Assembly (NCBI GenBank): GCA_019419555.1
Contig: DXZR01000002.1
Location: forward strand, 46,608 to 110,607
Length of the DNA: 64,000 nucleotides
From: Collinsella sp.
GTDB taxonomy: Bacteria > Actinomycetota > Coriobacteriia > Coriobacteriales > Coriobacteriaceae
Direction: 5' to 3'
Under the pieces are notes generated by a model. The model was given only the letters and a program-made list of their open reading frames with translations, searched no databases and was not told the DNA's origin. The translations under genes were made by a program, and so were the position numbers. Each line of letters opens with the position of its first letter. The stretch's first letter is position 1. Shown here in pieces: positions 34,422 through 43,454 of the stretch.

Positions 34422-35348
34422 ATGAACAACATCGTACTTGCCGTTCTGCAGGGCGTGGTCGTTATGGCCGTCGCGCCGTTCTTCTCCGGTCTCGGTCGCG
34501 TGATCCGCGCCAAGATGCACAACCGTCGCGGCCCCAGCATCATGCAGGACTACCGCGACCTGGCCAAGCTTTTTGCGCGCCCCGAGTCCCAGAGCGAGGA
34601 CGCGAGCTTTGCGCTTCGCATTATGCCGCCGCTGTTCTTCGCCGTCGCCTTTATGCTCGCGATGGGCCTGCCGCTCTTTACGGCACAAAGCCCCATCCCG
34701 GTCTTTGGTGACGCTATCACCATCATGTACAGCCTGGCGCTTGCCCGCTTCTTCTTCGCCCTCTGCGGTGTGGATTCGTCCAACGCCTACGCCGGTATCG
34801 GCGGCGTCCGCGAGCTGCTCATGAGCGTGCTCATCGAGCCGTCCATGCTGCTGGCGCTGTTTGCCGCGGCCCTGGTGTGCGGCTCCACCGACATCGCCAC
34901 CATGGGTCAGCACATCATGACGGGCGCCGTCGACGCGCCGGTCGCCGTGATCCTCGCCGGCATCGCCTTTGCGATTGCCTGCTATATGGAGCTCGGCAAG
35001 CTGCCGTTTGATCAGGCCGAGGCCGAGCAGGAGCTCCAGGAAGGTCCGCTCGCCGAGCTTTCCGGCCCGTCGCTTGCGATGGCCAAGCTCGCCATGTCCA
35101 TGAAGCAGGTCCTGGTCGTCGCCTGGTTCTGCGCGATCTTCGTCCCCTGGGGCGAGCCCGCGACCGTGGGCGCCGCCGCCGTTCTGGGCGCGGTCATCTT
35201 CCTGGTGAAGTGCCTGATCGACTTTGTCGTGTGCGGCGTGATCGAGAACTCCTGCTCGCGCTCGCGCTTTAAGGTGCTTGGCAATCAGACCTGGGCCGTC
35301 GTGGGCATCGCCGTTCTGGCGTTTGTCTTCGTGGTCGTCGGCGTGTAG
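34422..35348 (+). CDS. hyfC: Hydrogenase-4 membrane subunit HyfC (NuoH/HycD-like)
   Basis: A 308-residue membrane protein with about eight helices. NRRGPSIMQDYRDLAKLF near residue 28 is the NuoH/HycD signature facing the peripheral arm. KLPFDQAEAEQELQEGP near residue 190 is the second conserved loop, rich in glutamates, at the junction with the hydrogenase subunits. It anchors the large and small hydrogenase subunits and couples them to ion translocation. Start ATG 34422 behind AAGGAGGGGAG. Confidence 0.93.
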   Translation: MNNIVLAVLQGVVVMAVAPFFSGLGRVIRAKMHNRRGPSIMQDYRDLAKLFARPESQSEDASFALRIMPPLFFAVAFMLAMGLPLFTAQSPIPVFGDAITIMYSLALARFFFALCGVDSSNAYAGIGGVRELLMSVLIEPSMLLALFAAALVCGSTDIATMGQHIMTGAVDAPVAVILAGIAFAIACYMELGKLPFDQAEAEQELQEGPLAELSGPSLAMAKLAMSMKQVLVVAWFCAIFVPWGEPATVGAAAVLGAVIFLVKCLIDFVVCGVIENSCSRSRFKVLGNQTWAVVGIAVLAFVFVVVGV

Positions 35349-35363
35349 GAGAAGGGAGAAACA

Positions 35364-36821
35364 ATGTCATTTGCAGTCAGTCTGTCCCTTCTCGGCTTGG
35401 TCGCTATCGCGGCCCCGATGGTGGCCTCGGTGCTCGTCGCCCTGTTCCCCCGTCCGTACGCCAAGTGGTTCAGCGTTTTGGGTGCCGCCGTCTCGACGGC
35501 CTGCACCATCGCCCTCGCCGCGAATTTCGCCGGCGCCGGCATGCCCGACACGCAGGTCCCCCTGATCTCGTTTGGGCAGACCCTCGTCATGGGATTCACC
35601 TTCGATCGCATGAGCACGCTGCTCGCGCCCGCCTTTGTGGGTATCGGCCTGCTTGTCGTGATCTATTCGATTCCCTATATGAGCGAGAATAACCGTGAGC
35701 ATCCCGACGCGCCGCGTCGTCGCTTCTACGCATACCTCGCGACCTTCATCGGCGCCATGGCCGGCCTCGTGTACAGCTCGACCCTTTTGGGCCAGCTCGT
35801 GTTCTTTGAGATCACGGGTGCGTGCTCTTGGGGCCTTATTAGCTACTACATGACGCCTACGGCCAAGAAGGCCGGCATGAAGGCCCTGATCATCACGCAT
35901 ATCGGTGCGCTCGGCCTGTATCTGGGCGCCGCCATTGTGTTTGCCCACACCGGCACCTTCGCCATTACCGCGATTGCCGGCCTCGATGCCAAGCTCAAGG
36001 CCATCGTCCTTTTGCTCGTGTTGTTTGCGGCCTGGGCCAAGTCCGCACAGGTTCCCATGTACATGTGGCTGCCTTCGGCCATGGAGGCGCCGACGCCTGT
36101 TTCGGCCTACCTGCATGGTGCCTCGATGGTCAAGGTCGGCGTGTGCGTGTTCGCGCGTGCACTCGTCTCTGCCGGCGAGATTCCCGAGATCGTGGGCTGG
36201 GTTGCCATTATCGACGCCATGGTCACCATGCTCTTTGGTTTCCTTATGTACCTGCCGCAAAAGGACATGAAGCGTCTGCTGGCCTTCTCCACGATCGCCC
36301 AGCTCTCCTATGTGTTCTTTGGTCTAGGTCTTTCGGTCTTTGGCAGTCAGCTTGCCTTCGATGGCGCCGTGTGCCACATCTTTAACCACGCTTTCGCCAA
36401 GACCCTGTTCTTCCTGATCGCCGGTTCGTTCTCCTTCACCCTCGGCACGCGTATGCTGCCCAAGCTTCGCGGCATCGTAAAGAAGTACCCGATTTCGGGC
36501 GTGGGCTTTGGTGTCGCGGCACTCGCCATTGCCGGCGTGCCGCCCATGAACACGTTCTTCTCGAAGTTCCAGATCATCGCCGGCGGCTTTTCTGTGGGTG
36601 CCGGCAACGTTGCGATCCTGGTGCTCGTGTGCATCATGGTCGCCGAGACCGTCGCCACCTTTGCCTGGTTCCTCAAGTGGATGGGCTATTGCCTGCCCGG
36701 CGAGCCGAGCGAAGAGGTCGCTGCGGGAGCCCCGCTTCCCCGCGCGATGGCGTTCGTGTTCATCGTGCTCATCATCATGGTCATCGTCAGCGGCCCGCTT
36801 TCGGCCAGCTGGATCGGTTAG
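35364..36821 (+). CDS. hyfD: Hydrogenase-4 membrane subunit HyfD (antiporter-like)
   Basis: A 485-residue membrane protein of the NuoL/M/N family with about 14 helices. The conserved glutamate lies in FFEITGACSWGLISYY near residue 145. Lysines are in AWAKSAQVPMYMWLPSAM near residue 220, followed by APTPVSAYLHGASMVKVG. KRLLAFSTIAQLSY near residue 305 and the NHAFAKTLFFL helix near residue 335 carry further proton-path residues. HyfD is present in Hyf and absent from the simpler Hyc complex. This marks the operon as a formate hydrogenlyase-2 type with extra ion-pumping modules. Start at ATG 35364 behind GAAGGGAG. Confidence 0.9.
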   Translation: MSFAVSLSLLGLVAIAAPMVASVLVALFPRPYAKWFSVLGAAVSTACTIALAANFAGAGMPDTQVPLISFGQTLVMGFTFDRMSTLLAPAFVGIGLLVVIYSIPYMSENNREHPDAPRRRFYAYLATFIGAMAGLVYSSTLLGQLVFFEITGACSWGLISYYMTPTAKKAGMKALIITHIGALGLYLGAAIVFAHTGTFAITAIAGLDAKLKAIVLLLVLFAAWAKSAQVPMYMWLPSAMEAPTPVSAYLHGASMVKVGVCVFARALVSAGEIPEIVGWVAIIDAMVTMLFGFLMYLPQKDMKRLLAFSTIAQLSYVFFGLGLSVFGSQLAFDGAVCHIFNHAFAKTLFFLIAGSFSFTLGTRMLPKLRGIVKKYPISGVGFGVAALAIAGVPPMNTFFSKFQIIAGGFSVGAGNVAILVLVCIMVAETVATFAWFLKWMGYCLPGEPSEEVAAGAPLPRAMAFVFIVLIIMVIVSGPLSASWIG

Positions 36822-36834
36822 GAGGTAGAACGAC

Positions 36835-37488
36835 ATGGGTTATTCGATCGTCAACATCCTTGGCGGCCTTCTGATCGTCACGTCCACCATGGTGGTTGTC
36901 TCCAAGAACATCAAACACTCCATCCACTGGTATGCGGTGCAGTCGCTGGTGCTCGTGGGACTACTTGCCACGCTCGGTGTCACCACCGGTGCGCAGGAGC
37001 TGCTTATGTGGGCCGGATCTGCCTTTATCACCAAGGTCGTCCTGGTCCCTTATATCCTCAACCGCGCATACAGGAAGATGGGTGAGCCGAGCGACGCATC
37101 GCTCAAGGCCGGCCTTAAGCCCGCGTGGGCCATTTGCATCATCGCCGTCGAGGTTGCGATCTGCTTTGCCGTCGTGACGCAGATCAGCCTGCCCACGGCC
37201 GAGGTCGCAACGCCTGCGCTCGCTATTAGCTTCGCTCACTTCTTTGTGGGCCTCACCTGCATCATTTCGCAGCGCAACATCATGAAGCAGATCTTTGGAT
37301 ACTGCCTTATGGAAAACGGCAGCCATGTGACGCTCGCGCTTTTGGCCCCCACCGCTCCCGAGATCATCGAGATCGGTATCGCCACCGACGCCATCTTTGC
37401 CGTCATCATCATGTCCATCGTCGTGCGTCGCATTTGGGACGACTCCCACTCGCTCGATGCGCGCGACCTGTCCGAGCTGAGGGGGTAG
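36835..37488 (+). CDS. hyfE: Hydrogenase-4 membrane subunit HyfE
   Basis: A 217-residue membrane protein with about six or seven helices, in the expected place between hyfD and hyfF. Its first half resembles NuoK-type proteins (QSLVLVGLLA near residue 36, then SAFITKVVLVPYIL near residue 62). SQRNIMKQIFGYCLMENG near residue 145 is the HyfE-specific segment. It is probably part of the ion-translocating membrane arm. Start ATG 36835 behind TAGGAGG. Confidence 0.88.
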   Translation: MGYSIVNILGGLLIVTSTMVVVSKNIKHSIHWYAVQSLVLVGLLATLGVTTGAQELLMWAGSAFITKVVLVPYILNRAYRKMGEPSDASLKAGLKPAWAICIIAVEVAICFAVVTQISLPTAEVATPALAISFAHFFVGLTCIISQRNIMKQIFGYCLMENGSHVTLALLAPTAPEIIEIGIATDAIFAVIIMSIVVRRIWDDSHSLDARDLSELRG

Positions 37489-37491
37489 TCC

Positions 37492-39051
37492 ATGGAAACG
37501 TTGATTCTCGCCCTGCTCGCGACTCCTTTGGTGTTCTCGCTGGTCATGGCGTTTTTGCCCAAGAACACGTCCTATAACGTGTTTGCCGGTCTCAACCTGG
37601 TCTCCGTCGCAGCCGTTCTGGTGCTGTCGATTATGACGGCCGGTGACGTCCTTATGAGCGGCGACACCGCGAGCGCTTTTGGCCTGTGGTTTCACCTCGA
37701 TTCGCTGGGCGCCATCTTTGTGCTGCTCATCGGCTTTATCGGTTTTCTTACGGGGCTGTTCTCGCTGCCCTATGTAAAGGCCGATATCGAGGAGGGCTCC
37801 ATGCCCGCCGAGCGCGCCAAGCAGTATTTTGCGCTGTTTAGCCTGTTTGTGTTCACCATGCTGCTCGCGTGCCTGTCCAACAACATGATCCTCACGTGGG
37901 CCGCCGTGGAGGCAACCACGCTTTCCACCGTGTTCCTCGTGGGTATCTACAAGAACAAGACGGCCCTCGAGGCTTCTTGGAAGTATGCGATGGTCTGCAC
38001 CGCCGGCGTGGCCTTTGGCCTGTTCGGTACGCTGCTGATCTACGCCAACGCCGCCGACGTGATTCCCAATGCCCACGAGGCCGCATTCCTGTCGTGCGTG
38101 CTGCCGTATGCCGACCAGTTCGACCCGACGCTCATGCGCCTCGCCTTTGCGTTTATCGTGATCGGCTTTGGCACCAAGGCCGGCCTGTTCCCCATGCACA
38201 CTTGGCTGCCCGATGCCCACTCCCAGGCCCCGAGCCCCGTCTCGGCCCTGCTCTCGGGTGTTCTGCTTAAGTGCGCCATGCTTGTGATCATGCGCTTCTA
38301 CGGCTTTACCATCCAGGCCGTGGGCGCCGAGTATCCGCAACTTTTGCTGTTGATCGTCGGCACGCTGTCCATTTTGGTGGCGGCACTTTCGATGTTTCGC
38401 CAGGACGACCTCAAGCGCCGCTTTGCGTACTCGTCTGTGGAGAACGTGGGCGTTATCGCCCTGTGCCTGGGTATCGGTGGCCCGCTGGGTATCGCCGCGG
38501 CCCTGCTGCACTGCGTGTTTCACGGCTTTACCAAGACGCTTGCCTTCTGCGTGTCCGGCAACATCCAGCACGCCTTTGGCACGCGTAGCCTGGCCAAGAT
38601 CCAGGGCGTCGTCGAGGTTGCCCCCGCAACCGCCGCGCTCGCCATCCTGGCGCTGCTCGGTCTTGGTGCCTTCCCGCCCTTTGGCATGTTTATCTCCGAG
38701 TTCCTGACTTTTGTCGCCGGTGTTACCGCCGGTCCCATGTGGCTGGTCGTCGTGGTCGCCCTCGGTCTTACCGTGGCCATCTCCGCGCTCACCCGCATCG
38801 CACTCAAGTCGGTGTTCGGACATGCGCCCCAGGGCATGGGCAAGCATGAGGCCCCGGCGCTCATGCTTATCCCCGAAATCATCCTGGCTGTCATGATCTT
38901 GTGGTTTGGCATCGCCACCCCGCTGCCTCTCGTGCACGGTGTGGAGACTGCGACCGGCATCGTGCTCGAGCAGAGCACCGAGGAACTTCACGCGACGCCG
39001 ATGTACCGCGCTGTGTTCGGTACCGAGACCGCTCAGAGCGAGGTGGAGTAA
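37492..39051 (+). CDS. hyfF: Hydrogenase-4 membrane subunit HyfF (antiporter-like)
   Basis: A 519-residue membrane protein, the third NuoL/M/N-like subunit of the operon. TWAAVEATTLSTVFLVGIY near residue 140 holds the conserved glutamate. GTKAGLFPMHTWLPDAHSQA near residue 225 holds the lysine, and DDLKRRFAYSSVENVG near residue 305 and FHGFTKTLAFC near residue 345 follow. It has about 14 helices. Start ATG 37492 right after hyfE. Three antiporter-like subunits in one complex imply a high ion-to-hydrogen ratio if all are active. Confidence 0.9.
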   Translation: METLILALLATPLVFSLVMAFLPKNTSYNVFAGLNLVSVAAVLVLSIMTAGDVLMSGDTASAFGLWFHLDSLGAIFVLLIGFIGFLTGLFSLPYVKADIEEGSMPAERAKQYFALFSLFVFTMLLACLSNNMILTWAAVEATTLSTVFLVGIYKNKTALEASWKYAMVCTAGVAFGLFGTLLIYANAADVIPNAHEAAFLSCVLPYADQFDPTLMRLAFAFIVIGFGTKAGLFPMHTWLPDAHSQAPSPVSALLSGVLLKCAMLVIMRFYGFTIQAVGAEYPQLLLLIVGTLSILVAALSMFRQDDLKRRFAYSSVENVGVIALCLGIGGPLGIAAALLHCVFHGFTKTLAFCVSGNIQHAFGTRSLAKIQGVVEVAPATAALAILALLGLGAFPPFGMFISEFLTFVAGVTAGPMWLVVVVALGLTVAISALTRIALKSVFGHAPQGMGKHEAPALMLIPEIILAVMILWFGIATPLPLVHGVETATGIVLEQSTEELHATPMYRAVFGTETAQSEVE

Positions 39052-39054
39052 CGA

Positions 39055-40827
39055 ATGATTGAAACTGAGAACAAGGTGTATGCCCGCCGTTGCGAGAGCC
39101 ATGTCGAGGCCCTGCGCCGCGCCGTTCCGGGTTGCATCGAGAAGGTCGAGTGGCAGTGCGAGGACCAGCTGACGATCACCGTCAAGCAGGACAAACTGCC
39201 CGAGGCCGTCCACTACCTGTATTACGAGCGCTACGGCTGGATCCCCGTGATCGTCGGCAACGACGAGCGCAGCCTGTGCGGCCGCTACGCCGTGTACTAC
39301 GTCATCTCCATGGAGGGGGAGGACCCCGGCTGGGTGACCGTGCGCACCGAGGTCGATCCCGCCAAGATGACGTTCCCGTCCGTGACGCCGTTCGTCCCCG
39401 CCTGCGTGTGGGGCGAGCGCGAGCTGCGCGACATGTTCGGCCTGATTCCCGAGGGTCTGCCCGATCGTCGCCGCCTGGTGCTGCCCGATGACTGGCCCAG
39501 CGGCCTGTATCCGCTGCGCAAGGACTCCATGGACTACCGCTTCCGTCCCGCTCCCGCGAGCGATATGGAAAACTACGAGTTCTTGGCCGATACCAAGGGC
39601 AAGGAGACGACGCTCGTCCCCATGGGCCCGTTGCACATTACCTCCGACGAGCCCGGCCACTTCCGCCTGTTTGTCGAGGGCGAGACGATCGTCGACGCCG
39701 ACTACCGTCTGTTCTACGTGCACCGCGGTATGGAGAAGGTCGCCGAGACGCGCCTGAACTATGACGCCGTGACGTTCCTTGCCGACCGCATCTGCGGCAT
39801 CTGCGGCTGCGCCCACTCGGTGGCCTATGCCGAGGCCGTCGAGCGCGCCCAGGGCATCCATGTCCCGCCGCGCGCCCAGTACATCCGCGCTATCATGCTC
39901 GAGGTCGAGCGCCTGCACTCGCATCTGCTCAACATTGGCCTGGCGTCGCACTACACGGGCTTCGACTCCGGCTTCCAGCAGTTCTTCCGCGTCCGCGAGA
40001 AGTCCATGGACCTGGCCGAGAAGCTCTCCGGTCACCGCAAGACCTACGGCCTCAACGTGATCGGCGGCGTGCGTCGCGACATTTTGGCCGAGCAGAAGCT
40101 CTCCACGCTCACGACCATCCATCAGCTGCGCTCCGAGGTTCAGGAGCTCGTCGACGTCTTGCTCTCGACGCCCAACTTCATTGAGCGTACGAGTGGCATC
40201 GGCATCTTGGACCGCAAGATCGCACGCGACTTCTCGCCGGTCGGCCCGCTCATGCGTGGCTCGGGTTATGCCCGCGACGTGCGCTTTGACCACCCCTTCG
40301 ACGGCTACGCCGATCCGGACGTCCAAAAGATGCACGCCGCTACGGCCGACACCTGCGACGCCTTCGGCCGTACCGCCGTTCGCATCCAGGAGGTCTACGA
40401 TTCGATCGACATGATCGAGACCATGCTCGAGAACTGCCCGTCGGGCCCCATCCTCACCACGGATTGGGAGTACACCCCGCACAAGTACGCCATCGGCGCC
40501 ACCGAGGCGCCGCGCGGCGAGGACGTGCACTGGGCTATGCTCGGCAATAACCAGAAGTGCTACCGCTGGCGCGCCAAGGCCGCCACGTACAGCAACTGGC
40601 CGGTCCTGCGCTACATGTTCCGCGGCAACACCGTGGGCGACGCGGCGCTGATCGTCGGCTCGCTCGACCCGTGCTACTCCTGCACCGACCGCGTGACGGT
40701 GACCGATGTCGCCGCCAAGCGCGACCACGTGCTCGACAAGGAGCAGTTCGAGAACGTCTGGCGCGACAAGTCGCCGCTTGCGGGCGAGGGCACCATGGCC
40801 GCTCCGCTCGATGAGGAGGCGCTCTAA
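39055..40827 (+). CDS. hyfG: [NiFe]-hydrogenase large subunit HyfG/HycE-like
   Basis: A 590-residue fused subunit. Residues 1-165 are a NuoC-like domain (WGERELRDMFGLIPEG near residue 120). The NuoD-like catalytic part follows. RICGICGCAH near residue 245 and DPCYSCTDR near residue 538 supply the four cysteines holding nickel and iron. A 44-residue tail after the final arginine (residue 546) would be removed by the HycI-type protease encoded downstream, as in HycE. This group 4 hydrogenase reduces protons to H2 with electrons from formate. Start ATG 39055, 3 nt after hyfF. Confidence 0.94.
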   Translation: MIETENKVYARRCESHVEALRRAVPGCIEKVEWQCEDQLTITVKQDKLPEAVHYLYYERYGWIPVIVGNDERSLCGRYAVYYVISMEGEDPGWVTVRTEVDPAKMTFPSVTPFVPACVWGERELRDMFGLIPEGLPDRRRLVLPDDWPSGLYPLRKDSMDYRFRPAPASDMENYEFLADTKGKETTLVPMGPLHITSDEPGHFRLFVEGETIVDADYRLFYVHRGMEKVAETRLNYDAVTFLADRICGICGCAHSVAYAEAVERAQGIHVPPRAQYIRAIMLEVERLHSHLLNIGLASHYTGFDSGFQQFFRVREKSMDLAEKLSGHRKTYGLNVIGGVRRDILAEQKLSTLTTIHQLRSEVQELVDVLLSTPNFIERTSGIGILDRKIARDFSPVGPLMRGSGYARDVRFDHPFDGYADPDVQKMHAATADTCDAFGRTAVRIQEVYDSIDMIETMLENCPSGPILTTDWEYTPHKYAIGATEAPRGEDVHWAMLGNNQKCYRWRAKAATYSNWPVLRYMFRGNTVGDAALIVGSLDPCYSCTDRVTVTDVAAKRDHVLDKEQFENVWRDKSPLAGEGTMAAPLDEEAL

Positions 40828-40828
40828 T

Positions 40829-41545
40829 ATGCTGAAGCTTTGGAAGGTCAACGCCAAGGCCGGCGACGCGACGGTCAAATACCCGTTTGCGCCGTTCCCC
40901 ACCAATAAGGACATGCGCGGCAAGCCCGAGCACAACGCGGAGCTCTGCATCGCCTGCGGCGCCTGCGGCGTGGCGTGCCCGGCCGATGCCATTCGCATGG
41001 ACACCGACCTTGCGGCCGATACCATCACCTGGTCGATCGACTACGGTCGCTGCATCTTCTGCGGCCGCTGCGAGGAGGCCTGCCCCATGGAGGCCATCAA
41101 GCTCACCGAGGAGTTTGAGCTGGCCGTCATGAGCAAGGACGACCTCACCAGCAAGAGCGTCTACACGCTCGAGCACTGCTCGCGCTGCGGCAAGCCGTTT
41201 GCCCCGCACAAGGAGATCGACTACGCCAAGCGCCTGCTGCAAAAGGCCGGCGGCATGGAGGCCGAGCAGGCCGCCCGTACCGTCGGTATGTGCCAGGAGT
41301 GCAAGCGCGAGCTCGACGCCCTGCGCGCCGCTTCGGCCGTAAAGACCGGCAACGCGCGCGGCATGGCTGCCAACGAGACGCTTGCTTCCGGTGAGCCCCA
41401 GGGCCCCGGCATGGAGTATCTGGGCGGCCACGGCGTGAACCCGGAGTATGTCGACCGCGAGCTCAACCCCGATGCGCCCGAGATCCCCGCTGGACCTGCA
41501 CCGGTCGAGGGCATCATCATGGATTTTGATACGAAGGAGGAGTAA
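40829..41545 (+). CDS. hyfH: Hydrogenase ferredoxin-like subunit HyfH/HycF
   Basis: A 238-residue protein starting at ATG 40829 behind AGGAGG. CIACGACGVACP near residue 38 and CIFCGRCEEACP near residue 73 bind two [4Fe-4S] clusters as in NuoI. Later cysteines (HCSRCGKPF near residue 113 and MCQECKREL near residue 151) could bind zinc or another cluster, as in HycF. The last 70 residues are low in complexity and rich in glycine, proline and acidic residues. It links the HycB-type ferredoxin to the small subunit. Only 2 nt separate it from hyfI. Confidence 0.9.
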   Translation: MLKLWKVNAKAGDATVKYPFAPFPTNKDMRGKPEHNAELCIACGACGVACPADAIRMDTDLAADTITWSIDYGRCIFCGRCEEACPMEAIKLTEEFELAVMSKDDLTSKSVYTLEHCSRCGKPFAPHKEIDYAKRLLQKAGGMEAEQAARTVGMCQECKRELDALRAASAVKTGNARGMAANETLASGEPQGPGMEYLGGHGVNPEYVDRELNPDAPEIPAGPAPVEGIIMDFDTKEE

Positions 41546-41547
41546 CC

Positions 41548-42330
41548 ATGGCCGAACCCACGCTTTTGCCCGAGCGGCTTCAGTACCGCCCGACCAAGAT
41601 CGAGCTCGACGAGAGCATCGAGAAGGCCAAGGCGACCCTTCTTAAGAAGATCAAGCGCTCGGTGTACGTCTACCGTGTTGACTGCGGCGGCTGCAACGGC
41701 TGCGAGATCGAGATCTTCGGTTCCATCACGCCCGTCTTCGACGTCGAGCGCTTTGGCATCAAGGTCGTGCCCTCGCCCCGTCACGCCGATGTGCTGCTGT
41801 ACACCGGCGCCGTGACGCGTGCCATGCGCATGCCGGCCCTGCGCGCCTTTGAGGCCGCACCCGATCCCAAGATCGTGGTGTCCTATGGCGCGTGCGGCTG
41901 CACCGGTGGCATCTTCTACGACAACTACTGCGTCTGGGGCGGCACGGACAAGATCCTGCCGGTCGATGTCTACATCCCCGGCTGCCCGCCCAGCCCCGCG
42001 CAGACCATCTACGGCTTTGCCATGGCGCTCGGTCTGCTGGACCAAAAGCTCCATGCCGAGACCACGGTGGAGGCCGCCGGCGAGCAGGCCGATATCCTGC
42101 ACCCCGGCGTGCCGTACAAGCTGCGCGTTGCCATCGAGCGCGAGGCTCGTGCCATGAGCGGCTACCGTTACGGCCGCGATTTGGCCAACGAGTTTATGGA
42201 CACGCTCGAGGGTGCGCCCAAGGGCGATATCCGCGGTGCCATGGCGCTGCTCATCGACAAGCAGGACGATCCTCGCCGCGTTGAGGTCTACTCGGCGCTG
42301 CAGGATCTGGTGCTGGCCGGAGGTCGCTAG
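41548..42330 (+). CDS. hyfI: [NiFe]-hydrogenase small subunit HyfI/HycG (NuoB-like)
   Basis: A 260-residue subunit carrying the cluster nearest the nickel site. VDCGGCNGCEIE near residue 46 has the paired cysteines, SYGACGCTGG near residue 112 the third, and YIPGCPPSPAQ near residue 145 the fourth, the NuoB pattern. No Tat signal is present, so it faces the cytoplasm with the large subunit. Start ATG 41548 behind AAGGAGG. The next gene starts directly after the stop codon. Confidence 0.93.
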   Translation: MAEPTLLPERLQYRPTKIELDESIEKAKATLLKKIKRSVYVYRVDCGGCNGCEIEIFGSITPVFDVERFGIKVVPSPRHADVLLYTGAVTRAMRMPALRAFEAAPDPKIVVSYGACGCTGGIFYDNYCVWGGTDKILPVDVYIPGCPPSPAQTIYGFAMALGLLDQKLHAETTVEAAGEQADILHPGVPYKLRVAIEREARAMSGYRYGRDLANEFMDTLEGAPKGDIRGAMALLIDKQDDPRRVEVYSALQDLVLAGGR

Positions 42331-42912
42331 ATGGAGCTTACGGACCGCTCTGGTTACTTTGCGGGCCCCGGTATGCTCGGCGGCTCCTTTGGCGATGCCT
42401 CGCGCGCAAGCGGCGAGGCCGCCGAGGGCGTCGCCGACCCCTGCCTGGGCCATGCGCCCGACCAGGTGGTCTTTTACGAGCTCACGCGTAAGTTTGTGGA
42501 GACCGAGGAAGACGTTCCCCAGGAGGCCTGCGACGTGCTGTACTACACGCTCGCCGTGGGCCACCACACCGGCGTGCTCGATTGCTTTGAGCCGCGCCTG
42601 TCGGTGCCGTTGAACGTGTTCTATTCGCTCGTCGACGCGCTGCCGGAGGGGGAGGCCAAGACCAAGTTTGAGGCTATTCGCTCCTTTGGTGAGTGCCAGC
42701 TCGACAAGGCGGCGGTGCCGTCGCTGCTCGAGGCCTGCGATGCGCTGCTCGACGAGCGCGGTTTTCGCGGCTCTGCCAAGGCCGGCATCTCGGTGTTCGA
42801 TGACGACTTTGGCCTGCATGCCCAGCAGGTCGCGTTCTTAATGAAGTTTCGCGATCTGGTGGAGCGCGTGCGCGATGTGTCGGGCGTGTATCTGACGGGG
42901 AGGTTGCAGTAA
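42331..42912 (+). CDS. Formate hydrogenlyase maturation protein, HycH/HyfJ family
   Basis: A 193-residue protein. QVVFYELTRKFVETEED near residue 45 and VLYYTLAVGHHTGVLDC near residue 68 match the HycH family. HycH is needed for large-subunit maturation in E. coli formate hydrogenlyase, but its molecular step is not established. The first 40 residues are Gly/Ala-rich and look variable. It is placed between hyfI and the protease gene, whose start codon overlaps its stop by one base. Confidence 0.85.
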   Translation: MELTDRSGYFAGPGMLGGSFGDASRASGEAAEGVADPCLGHAPDQVVFYELTRKFVETEEDVPQEACDVLYYTLAVGHHTGVLDCFEPRLSVPLNVFYSLVDALPEGEAKTKFEAIRSFGECQLDKAAVPSLLEACDALLDERGFRGSAKAGISVFDDDFGLHAQQVAFLMKFRDLVERVRDVSGVYLTGRLQ

Positions 42913-43415
42913 TGGGTCGCGTTGTGGATGGTCGTGTGAACGGCGCCCCGTTTGCGGGTATCGTGCTCACGGCGGGAAGCGTGCTGCGTGCCGACGATGC
43001 CGCCGGCCCCGTGCTCTCCAAGAAGATGGAGGACGCGCCGCTTGCCGGCTGGTACACCATCGATGGCGGTCAGACACCCGAGGATGACATCATCGAGGTC
43101 AAGCGCGAGCGTCCGCCGCGTTTGGTTTTGGTCGATGCCGCCGACATGGCGCTGCCCGTCGGCGCCATCCGCTTGCTCGACAAACGCGATGTGGCCCGCA
43201 AGTCGATGTTCACCACGCATTCGCTTCCCTTGTCGATTCTGATCGAAGAGATTGAGCAATCGTGCGAAGATATCGTCTTCATAGGGATTCAGCCGGGCGA
43301 TACGGAGTTCTACAACCCCATGTCCCCGGAGGTCTTTGAGGCTGTCGACGCCGTTTACGACGCCGTGGCCGCCAACAACTTTTCCCACTTTGTCCGCTTG
43401 GGGCAGGAGCTGTAA
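42912..43415 (+). CDS. hycI: Hydrogenase maturation endopeptidase HycI-like
   Basis: A 167-residue aspartic-type protease that cuts the C-terminal tail of the hydrogenase large subunit once nickel is inserted. IVLTAGSVLRADDAAGPVL near residues 17-35, VDAADMALPVGAIRLLD near residue 75 and MFTTHSLPL near residue 100 supply the two aspartates and histidine that sense nickel. It is about 12 residues longer than E. coli HycI at the N-terminus. The first motif has AGSVLRADD where E. coli has GNSMMGDD. Its target is presumably the HyfG tail after residue 546. Confidence 0.92.
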   Translation: MGRVVDGRVNGAPFAGIVLTAGSVLRADDAAGPVLSKKMEDAPLAGWYTIDGGQTPEDDIIEVKRERPPRLVLVDAADMALPVGAIRLLDKRDVARKSMFTTHSLPLSILIEEIEQSCEDIVFIGIQPGDTEFYNPMSPEVFEAVDAVYDAVAANNFSHFVRLGQEL

Positions 43416-43454
43416 CAGCGCTTGCCCCTGCTGATTAGGAAAGAAGTGATTGAC

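Noticed and set aside
36961..41028. 1355-codon open frame on the minus strand, and similar long frames at 32817-34913 and 29951-31693
   Set aside because: They lie antisense to well-identified hyf and fdhF genes, have low-complexity His/Arg/Gly-rich composition, and are a by-product of GC-rich codon bias.
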